NCBI RefSeq assembly: GCF_900114135.1
Contig: NZ_FORY01000003.1
Coordinates: 124,001-188,000 of the forward strand
Direction of reading: 5' to 3'
Source of the DNA: Celeribacter halophilus
Lineage (GTDB): Bacteria > Pseudomonadota > Alphaproteobacteria > Rhodobacterales > Rhodobacteraceae
DNA: 64,000 nt
Below the pieces are notes generated by a model. The model searched no databases and was not told where the DNA came from. It was given only the letters and a program-made list of their open reading frames with translations. The position numbers and the translations under genes are program-made. Below are positions 55,680 to 64,000 of this stretch, piece by piece. Every line of letters begins with the position of its first letter. Position 1 is the stretch's first letter.

Positions 55680-56995
55680 CGATGCGCGGGCTTCTGATCT
55701 CCGCCCCATCGTCGGGCACAGGCAAGACCACGGTGATGCTGGGGCTGCTGCGTGCTTTGGCCGAGGACGGGCTCAAGGTGCAGCCGTTCAAATCCGGCCC
55801 CGATTATATCGATCCGGCGTTTCATCGTGCCGCTTCCGGACGGGCGTCCTTCAATCTCGACACATGGGCGATGGATGAGAAGCTGTTGTCCGCGATTTCT
55901 GCCGAGGCGGATGGTGCGGATATTTGCGTCGCTGAAGGCTCTATGGGCCTGTTTGACGGGGTTGCCACGCGGGGGCGGACAGGGTTCGGCTCCAGCGCGG
56001 AGACAGCGCGGCGTTTTGGCTGGCCTGTGGTGCTTGTGCTCGATGTGGGCGGGCAGGCGCAAAGTGCGGCGGCCACGGCCTTGGGCTTTCGCAGCTATAT
56101 GCCGGACCTGCCCTTTGCGGGGGTGATCCTCAACCGCGTGGCCTCTGCGCGGCATGAACGGCTGACGCGGCTGGGCATGGACCGTGCGGGCCTGCCGGTT
56201 CTGGGCGTTTTGCCACGGCGCGGGGATCTGACCCTGCCGGAGCGGCATCTGGGACTTATTCAGGCGGTGGAGCATCCTGATCTGGAGGCGGCGATTGCGG
56301 GCTATGCGGAGTTCTTGCGCGATCATGTCGATCTGGAGGCGCTGAAAGCGGCAGCGCGAGGGGGGGAGCCGATAGGTGCGCGTCCACCGTTGCCGCGTCC
56401 GCCCGCCCAGAGGATCGCACTGGCGCAGGATGCGGCGTTTTCTTTTACCTATCCCCACCTGATCGAAGGCTGGCGGCGGGCAGGGGCGGAGATCATGCCG
56501 TTTTCCCCCTTGGCCGACGAGCCGCCGGATACGCAGGCCGATCTTGTCTGGCTACCCGGCGGGTATCCGGAGTTGCATGCCGGACGGCTGGCGGCGGCGG
56601 AGCGTTTCAAGGCGGGGCTGCGCCAACATGCCGAGCGCGGGCCGGTGCATGGGGAATGCGGCGGCTACATGGCGCTGGGGGAGGCGCTGATCGACAAGAG
56701 CGGCGTGCGGCACCAGATGGTGGGGCTGTTGGGCTTGGTCACAAGCTACGAGAAACGCAAATTCCATTTGGGCTACCGGCGGGCGGTGCTGAGTGCCTCG
56801 ATGCCGGGACAGGCGGCGGGACAGGCTCTGCGCGGTCATGAGTTCCACTATTCGACCATCCTGAGCCAGCCCGACGCCCCTCTGGCCGAGGTGTTTGATG
56901 CGGATGGCGCTCCCGTGCCGGAGACCGGATCGAAACGCGGTGCGGTCACGGGCACGTTCTTTCACCTGATCGCAGCGGAGGAGGACAGCGCATGA
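55676..56995 (+). CDS. cobB: Hydrogenobyrinic acid a,c-diamide synthase CobB
   Basis: A 439-aa ATP- and glutamine-dependent amidase giving the a,c-diamide. The P-loop is [17 protein letters not shown] near residue 8, with [13 protein letters not shown] and [12 protein letters not shown] in the dethiobiotin-synthetase-like domain. The C-terminal glutamine amidotransferase domain (about 240-439) has the nucleophile Cys in [17 protein letters not shown] and [12 protein letters not shown]. The ATG at 55676 overlaps cobM; an ATG at 55682 is also possible. Confidence 0.95.
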   Translation: MTMRGLLISAPSSGTGKTTVMLGLLRALAEDGLKVQPFKSGPDYIDPAFHRAASGRASFNLDTWAMDEKLLSAISAEADGADICVAEGSMGLFDGVATRGRTGFGSSAETARRFGWPVVLVLDVGGQAQSAAATALGFRSYMPDLPFAGVILNRVASARHERLTRLGMDRAGLPVLGVLPRRGDLTLPERHLGLIQAVEHPDLEAAIAGYAEFLRDHVDLEALKAAARGGEPIGARPPLPRPPAQRIALAQDAAFSFTYPHLIEGWRRAGAEIMPFSPLADEPPDTQADLVWLPGGYPELHAGRLAAAERFKAGLRQHAERGPVHGECGGYMALGEALIDKSGVRHQMVGLLGLVTSYEKRKFHLGYRRAVLSASMPGQAAGQALRGHEFHYSTILSQPDAPLAEVFDADGAPVPETGSKRGAVTGTFFHLIAAEEDSA

Positions 56996-57726
56996 CCGAG
57001 CTTTGGTTGATCGGTATCGGGACGGGCAATCCCGACCATGTGACCCTTGAGGGACAAAAGGCACTTCGGGATGCGGCCACGGTGCTGATCCCTCGCAAGG
57101 GGGCGGGCAAGGAAGATCTGGCCCATCTGCGCCTTGATATTCTCGCGGCCTCAAAGACGCAGGCGCGGGTGGTCTATGTCGATATGCCCGAACGGGATGA
57201 CAGCCTGCCGTATCAGACCCGCGTGGCGCTTTGGCACGACGAGATCGCCCGACGCTGGCAGGTGGCGCTTGAGACGGTGCCAGAGGGCCCCGTCGCGCTT
57301 CTGGTCTGGGGTGATCCGGGCCTCTATGACAGCACCTTGCGGATTGCCGCTCGTCTTGATCCCGCGCCAAAGCTGCGCGTCGTGCCGGGGATCACCGCGC
57401 TTCAGGCGCTTACCGCCGCCCATGCGATCCCGTTCAACACGGTGAACGGTGCAGTGACGGTGACCACAGGGCGCAGGCTGCGCGATCACGGCTGGCCCGA
57501 GGGGGCGGAAACTGTGATCGTGATGCTGGACGGGGCGTGCAGTTTCCAGAGCCTTGATCCGACAGGTTTGCATATCTGGTGGGGGGCTTTTCTGGGCATG
57601 GCGGATCAGGCGCTGGACAGTGGCGCTTTGGCCGAGGCCGGACCGCGCATCGTGGAGCGCCGCGCACACGCTCGCGCCCGCCATGGTTGGATCATGGACA
57701 CCTATTTGCTGCGGCGGGACGCATAG
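56992..57726 (+). CDS. cobF: Precorrin-6A synthase (deacetylating) CobF
   Basis: A 244-aa SAM-dependent enzyme that methylates C1 and removes the extruded acetyl group, giving precorrin-6A. Motifs: LWLIGIGTGNPDHVTLEGQKAL, VLIPRKGAGKEDLAHLR, ALLVWGDPGLYDSTLRIA and LRVVPGITALQALTAAHAIPFNTVNGAVTVTTGRRL. It is specific to the aerobic pathway. It overlaps cobB by 4 bases and is the last gene of the operon; an AT-rich region follows. Confidence 0.95.
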   Translation: MTELWLIGIGTGNPDHVTLEGQKALRDAATVLIPRKGAGKEDLAHLRLDILAASKTQARVVYVDMPERDDSLPYQTRVALWHDEIARRWQVALETVPEGPVALLVWGDPGLYDSTLRIAARLDPAPKLRVVPGITALQALTAAHAIPFNTVNGAVTVTTGRRLRDHGWPEGAETVIVMLDGACSFQSLDPTGLHIWWGAFLGMADQALDSGALAEAGPRIVERRAHARARHGWIMDTYLLRRDA

Positions 57727-57869
57727 AGTTTTTAAATCCTGTGTCGCAAATATTTGCGGAAGTCATTTTATTTCAATGCGTTGCGTCGCATTCCTCAATT
57801 TATTGAGAATGTGAACTATTCGGGCCTCTGTGCCCCGATACGATGTTTTGCACCTCTTTTATAAAATAT

Positions 57870-57900
57870 CGATATTTATTGACAATAATAAAATATATCG
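57870..57900. promoter_or_regulatory. 31-bp operator-like element, copy 1 (FAH operon)
   Basis: The element starts CGATATTT and ends TATATCG. A 14-bp perfect palindrome AAATATCGATATTT spans 57864-57877. A TTGACA lies at 57879-57884 within the element. It lies 33 bases before the FAH-family gene. A similar element is present at 62687-62717 upstream of the TAXI gene. Confidence 0.55.
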
Positions 57901-57933
57901 CCAAAAGTGGAGAAAATTAAGAGAGGAACACGC

Positions 57934-58809
57934 ATGAAACTTTTGGTTGGGACAGTGAACGGCACAACATCGGTCTATCGCGTGGACGGGGAACAGGCGC
58001 TGAACCTGACCGAGGCGCTGGATGGCGTCGGCAGTGATTTGTCGGGTTTGATTGCGAGTGACGCCCTGTGTGACGCAGCGCGAAAATTGCCGGCAGGGGA
58101 TGCGACGGTTCCTGTGGACGACATTACGCCGGAACTTCCGGTCGAGCGCCCTGACAAGATACTGTGTCTTGGGCTGAACTATATCGAGCACATCAAGGAA
58201 GGTGGCTATGACATCCCCGATTATCCGGCGATGTTCATGCGCACGCGCCAGTCTGTCATGGCAGCGGGGGCTCCTTTGGTGCGTCCGGGCTGTTCGGAAA
58301 CACTGGATTACGAAGCGGAACTGATGATCGTGATCGGCAAGGGCGGGCGACATATCAGCGAAGCCGATGCTCTGGATCACGTCTTTGGCTATACGGTGTT
58401 CAATGACGGGTCCGTGCGCGAATACCAGCGCAAGACGCATCAATGGACGCCGGGCAAGAATTTCGACCAGACCGGTGCCATCGGTCCCTATGTGGTCACG
58501 CCCGAAGACCTGCCCGAAGGGGCGAAGGGTCTCAAGATCGAGAGCCGTGTCGGAACCGAGATTTTGCAACGGTCCAACACGTCCAACATGATCTGGGGCG
58601 TGGCGCAGACCGTGGCCATTATGTCCGAATTTACCACGCTTGAGGCAGGAGACCTGATCGCCTTGGGCACGCCGCCGGGGGTGGGTCATGCGAAGAAACC
58701 GGACCCGCGCTGGCTGCGTCCGGGAGAGGTGGTCGAGATCGAGATCGAAAATATCGGCATCTGTGCCAGCCCGATTGTCGATGAGGCGGATTTGCCCGCA
58801 GCAGGGTAA
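57934..58809 (+). CDS. Fumarylacetoacetate hydrolase family protein
   Basis: A 291-aa FAH-fold enzyme. Metal-ligand region: DYEAELMIVIGKGGRHISE (acidic ligands), GYTVFNDGSVREYQ (Asp), and the mobile loop ICLGLNYxEH-like (ILCLGLNYIEHIKEGG). Family members hydrolyse or hydrate 2-oxo acids or fumarylpyruvate-like substrates, or decarboxylate oxaloacetate; the specific reaction cannot be read. The ATG at 57934 has GAGAGGA upstream; the frame runs to 57907. A DctP TRAP gene follows after 164 bases, so its substrate may be imported by it. Confidence 0.85.
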   Translation: MKLLVGTVNGTTSVYRVDGEQALNLTEALDGVGSDLSGLIASDALCDAARKLPAGDATVPVDDITPELPVERPDKILCLGLNYIEHIKEGGYDIPDYPAMFMRTRQSVMAAGAPLVRPGCSETLDYEAELMIVIGKGGRHISEADALDHVFGYTVFNDGSVREYQRKTHQWTPGKNFDQTGAIGPYVVTPEDLPEGAKGLKIESRVGTEILQRSNTSNMIWGVAQTVAIMSEFTTLEAGDLIALGTPPGVGHAKKPDPRWLRPGEVVEIEIENIGICASPIVDEADLPAAG

Positions 58810-58855
58810 GACCTTTCCTCTTTGCGCGATGACAGTTGCGAGGGGGCAAAAACAA

Positions 58856-58877
58856 AAAGCGTAAGAGGAGACGCTTT
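58856..58877 (+). promoter_or_regulatory. Intercistronic hairpin before dctP
   Basis: AAAGCGT (58856-58862) and ACGCTTT (58871-58877) form a 7-bp stem with an 8-base loop, AAGAGGAG. There is no T-run, so it is not a terminator. It could stabilise the downstream mRNA end of dctP. Confidence 0.35.
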
Positions 58878-58973
58878 GAAAACGCGACCGCATCCGGAGG
58901 AGGTTCGGGTGTGGCTCCATGCAAAACGCGCTGTCCCTGACGGTGCGTTCCATGTCTTTCTGGGAGGAAAATC

Positions 58974-60014
58974 ATGACGAAAACATCATCAGCACTCACG
59001 GCAGCACTGGCTGCTCTGACCCTTGGCACGACTACGGCACCGGCAATGGCGGCGAATGTGGACGGGCCGTCGGTATTCTGGAAAATCTCGATGTATGGAA
59101 ATCCCCGCGCCTTGACGTCGGGGATGGAGGCGCTGGCGGAGAAAGTGGCCGAAGAGACGGATGGCAAGTTCCAGATCCGTATTTTCTACGCCGAACAGCT
59201 TGGACCTGCGCGGGAAAATCTGGACGGGCTGAAGCTCAATGCCTTTGAGGGCGCAGGGATTTGCAATTTCTACCACCCCGGAAAAAATCCGGCATGGATG
59301 GTGTTTTCCCTGCCGTTCCTGCCCGTCGCCAATCCGCAGGCCGACCGCTATATCCGCGAGCGCATGTTCGAGCATCCCGCCATTGTGGCCGACATGGAGA
59401 AGTGGAATGCGATCCCCTATGTCTCCGGTCTGTTGCCGCAATTCGAGATGATGGGCAAAGGCGAGCCGCCGCGCAGTCTGGAGGACTGGAAGGGGCTACA
59501 GGTCCGTGCGGGCGGTGGTCTGGGCGATGCGATGGAACTTCTGGGCGCGACGAAGCAAACCCTTTCGGCGGGTGAAACCCTCACGGCGTTCCAGAACGGC
59601 ACGGTTGATGTCGCGGCCTTCCCTTACACCTATGCGCATGTTGCCTTCAAAATCAACGAAGAGGCGGATTGGTATACCTCGAACATGTCACCGGGAAGCG
59701 CGGAATGTGGCTGGGTGCTCAACAAGACCGCTTTCGAGGCGCTGCCGGATCAATACAAGGTGCTGATCTGGGACAATCGCTCTCTGGTGCTGGACAAGCA
59801 ACAGGAAGCCTATGCCGCGCAGGATGAAAAAAACATCGCGATGTTCCAGCAGACCCTGACCGAAGTCCGATATGACGAGGCGGCGCTGGAGGCCTTCCGC
59901 GAGATCGCAGGCAAGCCGGTCTGGGACAAATGGGTCGCGGACAATCCCGGGTTTGATGCGCAAGGCGTTCTGGATGCATTCCTCGGCTATGCCGAAGAAG
60001 CCACCAACCCGTAA
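58974..60014 (+). CDS. dctP: TRAP transporter solute-binding protein (DctP)
   Basis: A 346-aa periplasmic binding protein. A Sec signal peptide (MTKTSSALTAALAALTLGTTTAPAMA, cleavage near 27) precedes the DctP fold. It has the family segments YAEQLGPARENLDGLKLN and LEDWKGLQVRAGGGLGDAMELLGA, the position of the carboxylate-binding Arg in VRAGG. It captures a small organic acid for the DctQM membrane part. GGGAGGAAAATC precedes the ATG. Confidence 0.92.
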   Translation: MTKTSSALTAALAALTLGTTTAPAMAANVDGPSVFWKISMYGNPRALTSGMEALAEKVAEETDGKFQIRIFYAEQLGPARENLDGLKLNAFEGAGICNFYHPGKNPAWMVFSLPFLPVANPQADRYIRERMFEHPAIVADMEKWNAIPYVSGLLPQFEMMGKGEPPRSLEDWKGLQVRAGGGLGDAMELLGATKQTLSAGETLTAFQNGTVDVAAFPYTYAHVAFKINEEADWYTSNMSPGSAECGWVLNKTAFEALPDQYKVLIWDNRSLVLDKQQEAYAAQDEKNIAMFQQTLTEVRYDEAALEAFREIAGKPVWDKWVADNPGFDAQGVLDAFLGYAEEATNP

Positions 60015-60080
60015 TCCGTCCATGCTTTCCGGCAGGCGGCGCTCGCAAGGGTGCCGTCGCCTCCCAAAGGGAATTGAGCC

Positions 60081-60686
60081 ATGACCCAAGATATGCCCGC
60101 CCGTGGCATTGTTGCCCGTGCCGACCGGTTGTTGTCCCCGGTCGAGGACGCAACAAACATGATTGCCGCGCTTTTCGTTTTTGCGCTGATGTGTCTCGGC
60201 ATTGCGCAGATTGTATTGCGCACGATTTTTGACACGCCTTTGACCGGCTATGTGGACCTTGTTGAACTGTCCATGGCGGGGATGGCCTTTCTCGGAGCGG
60301 CTTACACCCAGAGGATGGGGGCGCATATCCGGATGGAGCTTTTGTTGGGCACGCTGCGCGGGCGGGCCTTATGGGGCGCCGAGATTATCGGGGCGCTTCT
60401 GGGTATGGCCATTATCGCTGTGCTGATCTGGTATAGCGGGGAGCATTTCTGGCGCTCCTATCAGCTTGGCGATACCACGATGGATGCGGAGTTTCCTGTC
60501 TGGCCTTCGAAACTTCTGGTGCCCGTGGCCTTTGCTCTCTGGTTTCTGCGGCTTTCCATCCAGTTGGCAGGTTCCATTCGTCTCTTTGTCGATCCGACCC
60601 GCGCTCCGGAAGGGGTGTGCGTCATGAAACATGCCGCAGATGTCGCGCGGGAAGAGGCCGTTTTACCCGGCACGGAGGAAACATAG
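60081..60686 (+). CDS. dctQ: TRAP transporter small permease (DctQ)
   Basis: A 201-aa protein with four membrane helices (near 30-50, 63-80, 100-120 and 142-165) of the DctQ family. Typical parts are NMIAALFVFALMCLGIAQIVLRTIF and MAGMAFLGAAYTQRMGAHIRMELL (conserved basic/His site). It links DctP recognition to DctM. A hairpin-prone 66-base spacer with AAAGGGA follows dctP. The stop is one base before the dctM start. Confidence 0.92.
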   Translation: MTQDMPARGIVARADRLLSPVEDATNMIAALFVFALMCLGIAQIVLRTIFDTPLTGYVDLVELSMAGMAFLGAAYTQRMGAHIRMELLLGTLRGRALWGAEIIGALLGMAIIAVLIWYSGEHFWRSYQLGDTTMDAEFPVWPSKLLVPVAFALWFLRLSIQLAGSIRLFVDPTRAPEGVCVMKHAADVAREEAVLPGTEET

Positions 60687-60687
60687 C

Positions 60688-62016
60688 ATGTTGATCGGAC
60701 TTGGATTTCAACACCCGTTGGCCGTTGGGCTTATCGGTGTCGCCCTGCTGATTTTCCTCGTGGCTCTGGGCGTGCGCGTGGTGTTCGCCGCCGCACTCGT
60801 CGGGCTTTTGGGGCTGGTCGAACTGATCGGCTGGGGACCGGCTGCCGGTGTGATCGGGATCGTGCCTCACGCCAAATCGTCTACCTATGCGCTCTCGGTC
60901 CTGCCGATGTTTATCTTTATCGGCTTTGTCGCCTTTCACGCAGGCATGACATCGCAACTGTTTTCCGCCGCGCGCAAATGGCTTGGCTGGTTGCCGGGTG
61001 GCTTGGCCGTGGCCACCGTTTTCGCCACGGCAGGTTTCGCCGCCGTCTCCGGCGCGTCTACGGCCACATCGGCGGTCTTTGCACGCACGGCCATTCCCGA
61101 GATGCTGGAGCATGGCTATAGCAAACGACTGGCAGCGGGCGTGGTTGCGGCTGGGGGCACGTTGGCCACGCTGATCCCGCCGTCGGCCATTCTGGTCATC
61201 TATGCGATCATTGTCGAAGAATCCGTCGGGCGACTTTTGCTGGCAGGGTTTCTGCCCGGTCTGGTCTCCGCGCTTGTCTATGCCGGGATCATCATCATCT
61301 GGGCCATGCTCAAGCCGGAACAGGCCCCCTCCGTCCCAGTCGAGGAGCGCCCCGGTTGGGGAGAGCGTATCGCAGCACTTCCGCCGCTTTTGCCGATTAT
61401 GGCCGTGGTCTTCATCATCGTCTCGGCGATCTATCAAGGCTGGGCCACACCGACCGAGGCAGGCTCTCTGGGCGCGGGGATCATCTTTGCCGTGGCTTTG
61501 CTGCGCGGGACGGGGATCAAGCCGATTGTGGACAGTCTGATGGAGACGGCCAAGCTCACCGTGATGATCTTTTCGCTGATTTGGGGCGTGACCATCTTTG
61601 TGCGGTTTCTGGGCTTTTCCGGCCTTGCGGAAGCCTTCACCCAGCTTGTGGTCTCCATTGATGCGCCGCCTATGGTGATCATTGTCTGCATTCTTCTGGC
61701 CTATGCGGTGCTGGGCATGTTCATGGATGCAATCGGGATGCTCCTGCTCACCTTGCCGGTGGTCTATCCGGCGGTGATTGCATTGGGATTTGACTCGATC
61801 TGGTTCGGGATCATCGTGGTGAAAATGGCGGAAATCTGCCTTGTGACCCCACCGATCGGATTGAACTGTTTCGTGGTGGCGGCGGTCAGGCCGGATATAT
61901 CTCTACCGGATGTATTTCGCGGTGTGACATGGTTCTTTGTGGCCGATGTCATCACCATTATCGTGCTGCTGATCTTCCCCGAGATCGTCACATGGCTTCC
62001 TGACATGATGAATTAA
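60688..62016 (+). CDS. dctM: TRAP transporter large permease (DctM)
   Basis: A 442-aa membrane protein with 11-12 helices of the DctM family that carries out sodium-coupled transport. Family signatures: SVLPMFIFIGFVAFHAGM, GFAAVSGASTATSAVFARTAIPEMLEHGYSKRLAAGVVAAGGTLATLIPPSAILVIYAIIVEES and GMFMDAIGMLLLTLPVVYP. The ATG at 60688 has GGAGGAA upstream; the frame extends to 60631. It is followed 17 bases later by the heme-binding-like gene. Confidence 0.95.
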   Translation: MLIGLGFQHPLAVGLIGVALLIFLVALGVRVVFAAALVGLLGLVELIGWGPAAGVIGIVPHAKSSTYALSVLPMFIFIGFVAFHAGMTSQLFSAARKWLGWLPGGLAVATVFATAGFAAVSGASTATSAVFARTAIPEMLEHGYSKRLAAGVVAAGGTLATLIPPSAILVIYAIIVEESVGRLLLAGFLPGLVSALVYAGIIIIWAMLKPEQAPSVPVEERPGWGERIAALPPLLPIMAVVFIIVSAIYQGWATPTEAGSLGAGIIFAVALLRGTGIKPIVDSLMETAKLTVMIFSLIWGVTIFVRFLGFSGLAEAFTQLVVSIDAPPMVIIVCILLAYAVLGMFMDAIGMLLLTLPVVYPAVIALGFDSIWFGIIVVKMAEICLVTPPIGLNCFVVAAVRPDISLPDVFRGVTWFFVADVITIIVLLIFPEIVTWLPDMMN

Positions 62017-62033
62017 CTGGAAAGGCAATCGCT

Positions 62034-62519
62034 ATGAAACTCGCCTCGTCTTTGACCCTCTCTACGGCTGAAACCATTGTCGATGCAGTGCTCGACATCG
62101 GTAGGCGCGAGCAGATGAAGCCTCTGACCGTTGTCGTTCTGGACAGTGGCGGGCGGATGGTTTGTATGAAAATGTCGGATGGCTGCGGTTTGCTGCGGTT
62201 CGATATTGCTCTTGGCAAGGCCTATGGCGCGCTTGGTATGGGATTTTCCAGCCGCACGATCCGCGACTACCTGTCGGCGCGTCCGACCTTTCAGACCGCA
62301 ATTTCGGCGGCCGCAGAAGGTCGGTTTATTCCGGTGCCCGGCGGAGTTCTTATCGAAGATGACGCGGGTATGGTGATCGGAGCCGTAGGGGTGAGCGGTG
62401 ATGCGTCGGATCGCGATGAATATTGCGCCATCCATGCCATCCGCGCGGCGGGTCTGACATCTGATCCTGCAGAAGAATCGCCCGATTGGCGCGCAGCATC
62501 GCTTTCCGACAAGCACTAA
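62034..62519 (+). CDS. GlcG/HbpS-family protein
   Basis: A 161-aa protein of the DUF336 family. The pattern KPLTVVVLDSGGRMVCMKMSDGCGLLRFDIALGKAYGALGMG and PVPGGVLIEDDAGMVIGAVGVSGDASDRDEYCAIHAI is typical of GlcG/HbpS. HbpS of Streptomyces binds heme, and glcG is encoded in glycolate operons; catalysis is not established. There is no signal peptide. It is the last gene of the FAH-dctPQM unit, 17 bases after dctM, so it may act with the FAH enzyme on the imported substrate. Confidence 0.87.
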   Translation: MKLASSLTLSTAETIVDAVLDIGRREQMKPLTVVVLDSGGRMVCMKMSDGCGLLRFDIALGKAYGALGMGFSSRTIRDYLSARPTFQTAISAAAEGRFIPVPGGVLIEDDAGMVIGAVGVSGDASDRDEYCAIHAIRAAGLTSDPAEESPDWRAASLSDKH

Positions 62520-62584
62520 GGCACTTTCTGCATACTCTCCGATCAGCAGGTCTTCGGACCCAGTAGGGCATTCGTGAAAATCAA

Positions 62585-62612
62585 GGCCCGATGCAATGCG
62601 CGTCGGGCTTTT
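62585..62612 (+). terminator. Terminator after FAH-dctPQM operon
   Basis: A 9-bp stem (62586-62594 with 62600-62608, one G-U pair), loop AATGC, then TTTT at 62609-62612. It lies 65 bases after the GlcG/HbpS-like stop, before the TAXI gene promoter. Confidence 0.8.
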
Positions 62613-62686
62613 GGGGTTGGTAAAATCTGGCCAGACTGACGGCGGTATTAATTCACTTGTTTGTGACGGGGAAAAAGAAATAAAAT

Positions 62687-62717
62687 CGATATTTTTTGTT
62701 GTGATAAATAAATGTCG
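62687..62717. promoter_or_regulatory. 31-bp operator-like element, copy 2 (TAXI operon)
   Basis: The element starts CGATATTT and ends AAATGTCG, an inverted-repeat-like arrangement with 15 bases between arms. It is the same length as the copy at 57870-57900 and identical at 20 of 31 positions by eye. It lies 30 bases before the TAXI gene. Confidence 0.55.
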
Positions 62718-62747
62718 TTGTTAATCTTTTGGTAGGGAGGAACTACA

Positions 62748-63674
62748 ATGCGTAATCTTTTGAAAACTGTTTGCTTGGCAGCGGTGGTCAGCTCGGTGAG
62801 TGTCGCGGCCAATGCAGAGGAATACCGGATTGGAACGGCCAGTGTCGGCGGGGCTTTCTTCCCCGTGGGGCAGAGCATTTCCAATCTGGTTAACAAATAT
62901 GCCGGTGATGATCTGAGCATGGTTCCGATTGTGACACAAGGGTCAGTGCAAAACCCGCGCCTTGTTGCAGCGGGGGAGGTCGAACTCGGGATCACCAGTG
63001 CCAATCTCGCCGCTGATGCGGTCAATGGCACGGGGCCATACAAAGACGATCCGATGGAGTTGAAGGCCCTCGGCCCACTGCATCCGAGCGTGTTGCACAT
63101 GGTGGTGCCCGCAAATTCCGATATCAAGAGCTTTGCAGACCTGCGCGGCAAACGGATCGCGGTTGGTCCGGCCGGTGGCGGCACCTTGGGATTTCTCAAC
63201 AATATCATGCCGGTCTATGACATGACGCTGGATGATATTACGCCGAGCTTTCTGAGCTATGGCGACGGGTTCAGCCAGCTGTCTGATGGCAATGTGGATG
63301 CGGCGCTGGCCCTGTCCGGCTATCCGGCTGCGGCGGTGATGCAGGCCGGTGCCTCGACAGATTTGCGGATGATCACGATGGATCCGGATAAACTGGCAAC
63401 GATCCTTGAGCAAAATCCGGCCTATAGCACCTTCCAGATCCCTACGGATGTCTATGACATGCCGGAAGAGGCCACGGTGCTGGGTGTGACCAATATGCTG
63501 GTGGTGCGCTCTGACATGTCGGCGGATGTGGCCGAACGGATTGCGTCGGCGATCTACGACCATCTGGACGAATTTGCCGCAGAAAACGCCAATGCGGCGC
63601 AGATTGATAAGGCGCGGGCCGCAAGCCTCGCCATCGATCTGCACGAGGGTGCTGCGGCGTATTTCGCGCAATAA
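62748..63674 (+). CDS. TAXI-family TRAP solute receptor
   Basis: A 308-aa TAXI (TRAP-associated extracytoplasmic immunogenic) binding protein. A signal peptide (MRNLLKTVCLAAVVSSVSVAANA, cleavage about 23) precedes YRIGTASVGGAFFPVGQSISNLVNKY, the family start, and VTQGSVQNPRLVAAGEVELGITSANLAADAVNG. GKRIAVGPAGGGTLGFLNNIM is also typical. It delivers a solute to the fused TRAP permease encoded next. GGTAGGGAGG lies before the ATG. Confidence 0.93.
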   Translation: MRNLLKTVCLAAVVSSVSVAANAEEYRIGTASVGGAFFPVGQSISNLVNKYAGDDLSMVPIVTQGSVQNPRLVAAGEVELGITSANLAADAVNGTGPYKDDPMELKALGPLHPSVLHMVVPANSDIKSFADLRGKRIAVGPAGGGTLGFLNNIMPVYDMTLDDITPSFLSYGDGFSQLSDGNVDAALALSGYPAAAVMQAGASTDLRMITMDPDKLATILEQNPAYSTFQIPTDVYDMPEEATVLGVTNMLVVRSDMSADVAERIASAIYDHLDEFAAENANAAQIDKARAASLAIDLHEGAAAYFAQ

Positions 63675-63766
63675 ACCTATGCTCTCCGGCTCCGGTCCTG
63701 CGGTTTTCGCAGGGCAGGGGCCGCACAGCGCACAGGTTTCTCTATCCTTTCATCCGGAGACCACTG

Positions 63767-64000
63767 ATGCTCAAGTCGCACCGTCTTTTCCAATCCGAAA
63801 AGGTCCTTACCGTCGTCGCATTTCTGTTCGGGGCCTATCATTTGCTTGTGGTGTCGGGGGTGATTTCCGTCTCGACGATGGAAATGCGCCTCACCCATTT
63901 GATGCTGGCCTTTGTGCTGGTTTTCGCACGCAAACCGATTACGCCGTCTCTGGCGGCAAACCGGTTCGCGCGGGGGATCGACCTTGTGCTGATTGCAGCC
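63767..64000 (+). CDS. TRAP transporter fused permease (4TM/12TM), 5' end
   Basis: The gene runs off the right edge; 78 residues are visible. They start MLKSHRLFQSEKVLTVVAFLFGAYHLLVVSG and continue with THLMLAFVLVFARKP and FARGIDLVLIA, giving the first two membrane helices expected of the DctQ-like fused part of TAXI TRAP permeases. CCGGAGA precedes the ATG. The gap to the TAXI gene is 92 bases, with a short GC-rich hairpin and no T-run, so the two are probably one operon. Confidence 0.82.
   Translation, partial: MLKSHRLFQSEKVLTVVAFLFGAYHLLVVSGVISVSTMEMRLTHLMLAFVLVFARKPITPSLAANRFARGIDLVLIAA

Noticed and set aside
63690-63722. Hairpin between the TAXI gene and the fused permease as a terminator
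   Set aside because: Short CCTGCG/CGCAGG stem with no T-run. Related loci are normally operons, so at most it affects RNA processing.

Overview
The window looks like a chromosomal segment of a Rhodobacterales (Roseobacter-group) alphaproteobacterium. Supporting signs are moderately high GC with sharp AT-rich promoter islands, ChpT, ornithine-lipid genes olsBA, the order rpmA-GNAT-obgE-proB-proA, an IscR-led SUF operon in which IscR has a single cysteine, the aerobic (CobG/CobN) cobalamin pathway, and adjacent TRAP transporters. I see no phage, insertion sequence, CRISPR array or rRNA. The only tRNA is tRNA-Arg(CCG) at 24360-24436.

Layout. 1-4790: end of rpmA, a GNAT acetyltransferase, obgE, proB and proA (translation, ribosome GTPase, proline synthesis). 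4818-14568: housekeeping genes, comprising chpT, a DUF3553 protein, olsB-olsA, a divergent ThiE-like protein, trmJ, an SH3 protein, ctaA, an M32 carboxypeptidase, a tandem-HD protein and an alpha/beta hydrolase. 14690-24272: the iscR-iscS-sufB-...-sufC-sufD-...-sufS iron-sulfur operon, with a perfect Irr-type palindrome at its promoter and several unstudied small genes embedded in it. 24603-31555 (minus): a CPA1 Na+/H+ antiporter with a cyclic-nucleotide-binding-like domain, a tetR-yghU-gst operon with two tandem operator-like repeats, and a Kef-type antiporter.

31952-34672 (minus) is the most unusual part. A dicluster ferredoxin, a two-heme membrane protein with no NAD(P)H/FAD domain, and a Tat-signal-bearing flavoprotein together form what looks like an electron path from cytoplasm to periplasm, with unknown substrate. 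The flavoprotein is of the fumarate-reductase superfamily but appears to lack the family's catalytic His and Arg. A divergent RND efflux pair follows (34846-39182). Then come rlmE, a possible mutarotase-fold protein, and an NsrR-like regulator with an FNR-type site upstream.

41932-57726 is the cobalamin region. On the minus strand lie cobO and an MFS transporter. On the plus strand a cobalamin riboswitch leads into a 33-codon ORF, DUF1636, cobW, cobN, cobG, cobH, cobI, cobJ, cobL, cobE, cobM, cobB and cobF. cobK is on the opposite strand, squeezed between cobJ and cobL and overlapping both. The enzymes cover most steps from precorrin-2 to hydrogenobyrinic acid a,c-diamide and cobalt insertion, plus adenosylation (CobO). 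CobA, CobS, CobT and the late steps are not here.

57870-64000: a fumarylacetoacetate-hydrolase-family enzyme with a DctPQM TRAP transporter and a GlcG/HbpS-like protein, followed by a second TRAP system of the TAXI type that runs off the window. The promoter regions of both units carry a similar 31-bp element, suggesting one regulator and one catabolic programme for an unidentified organic acid.
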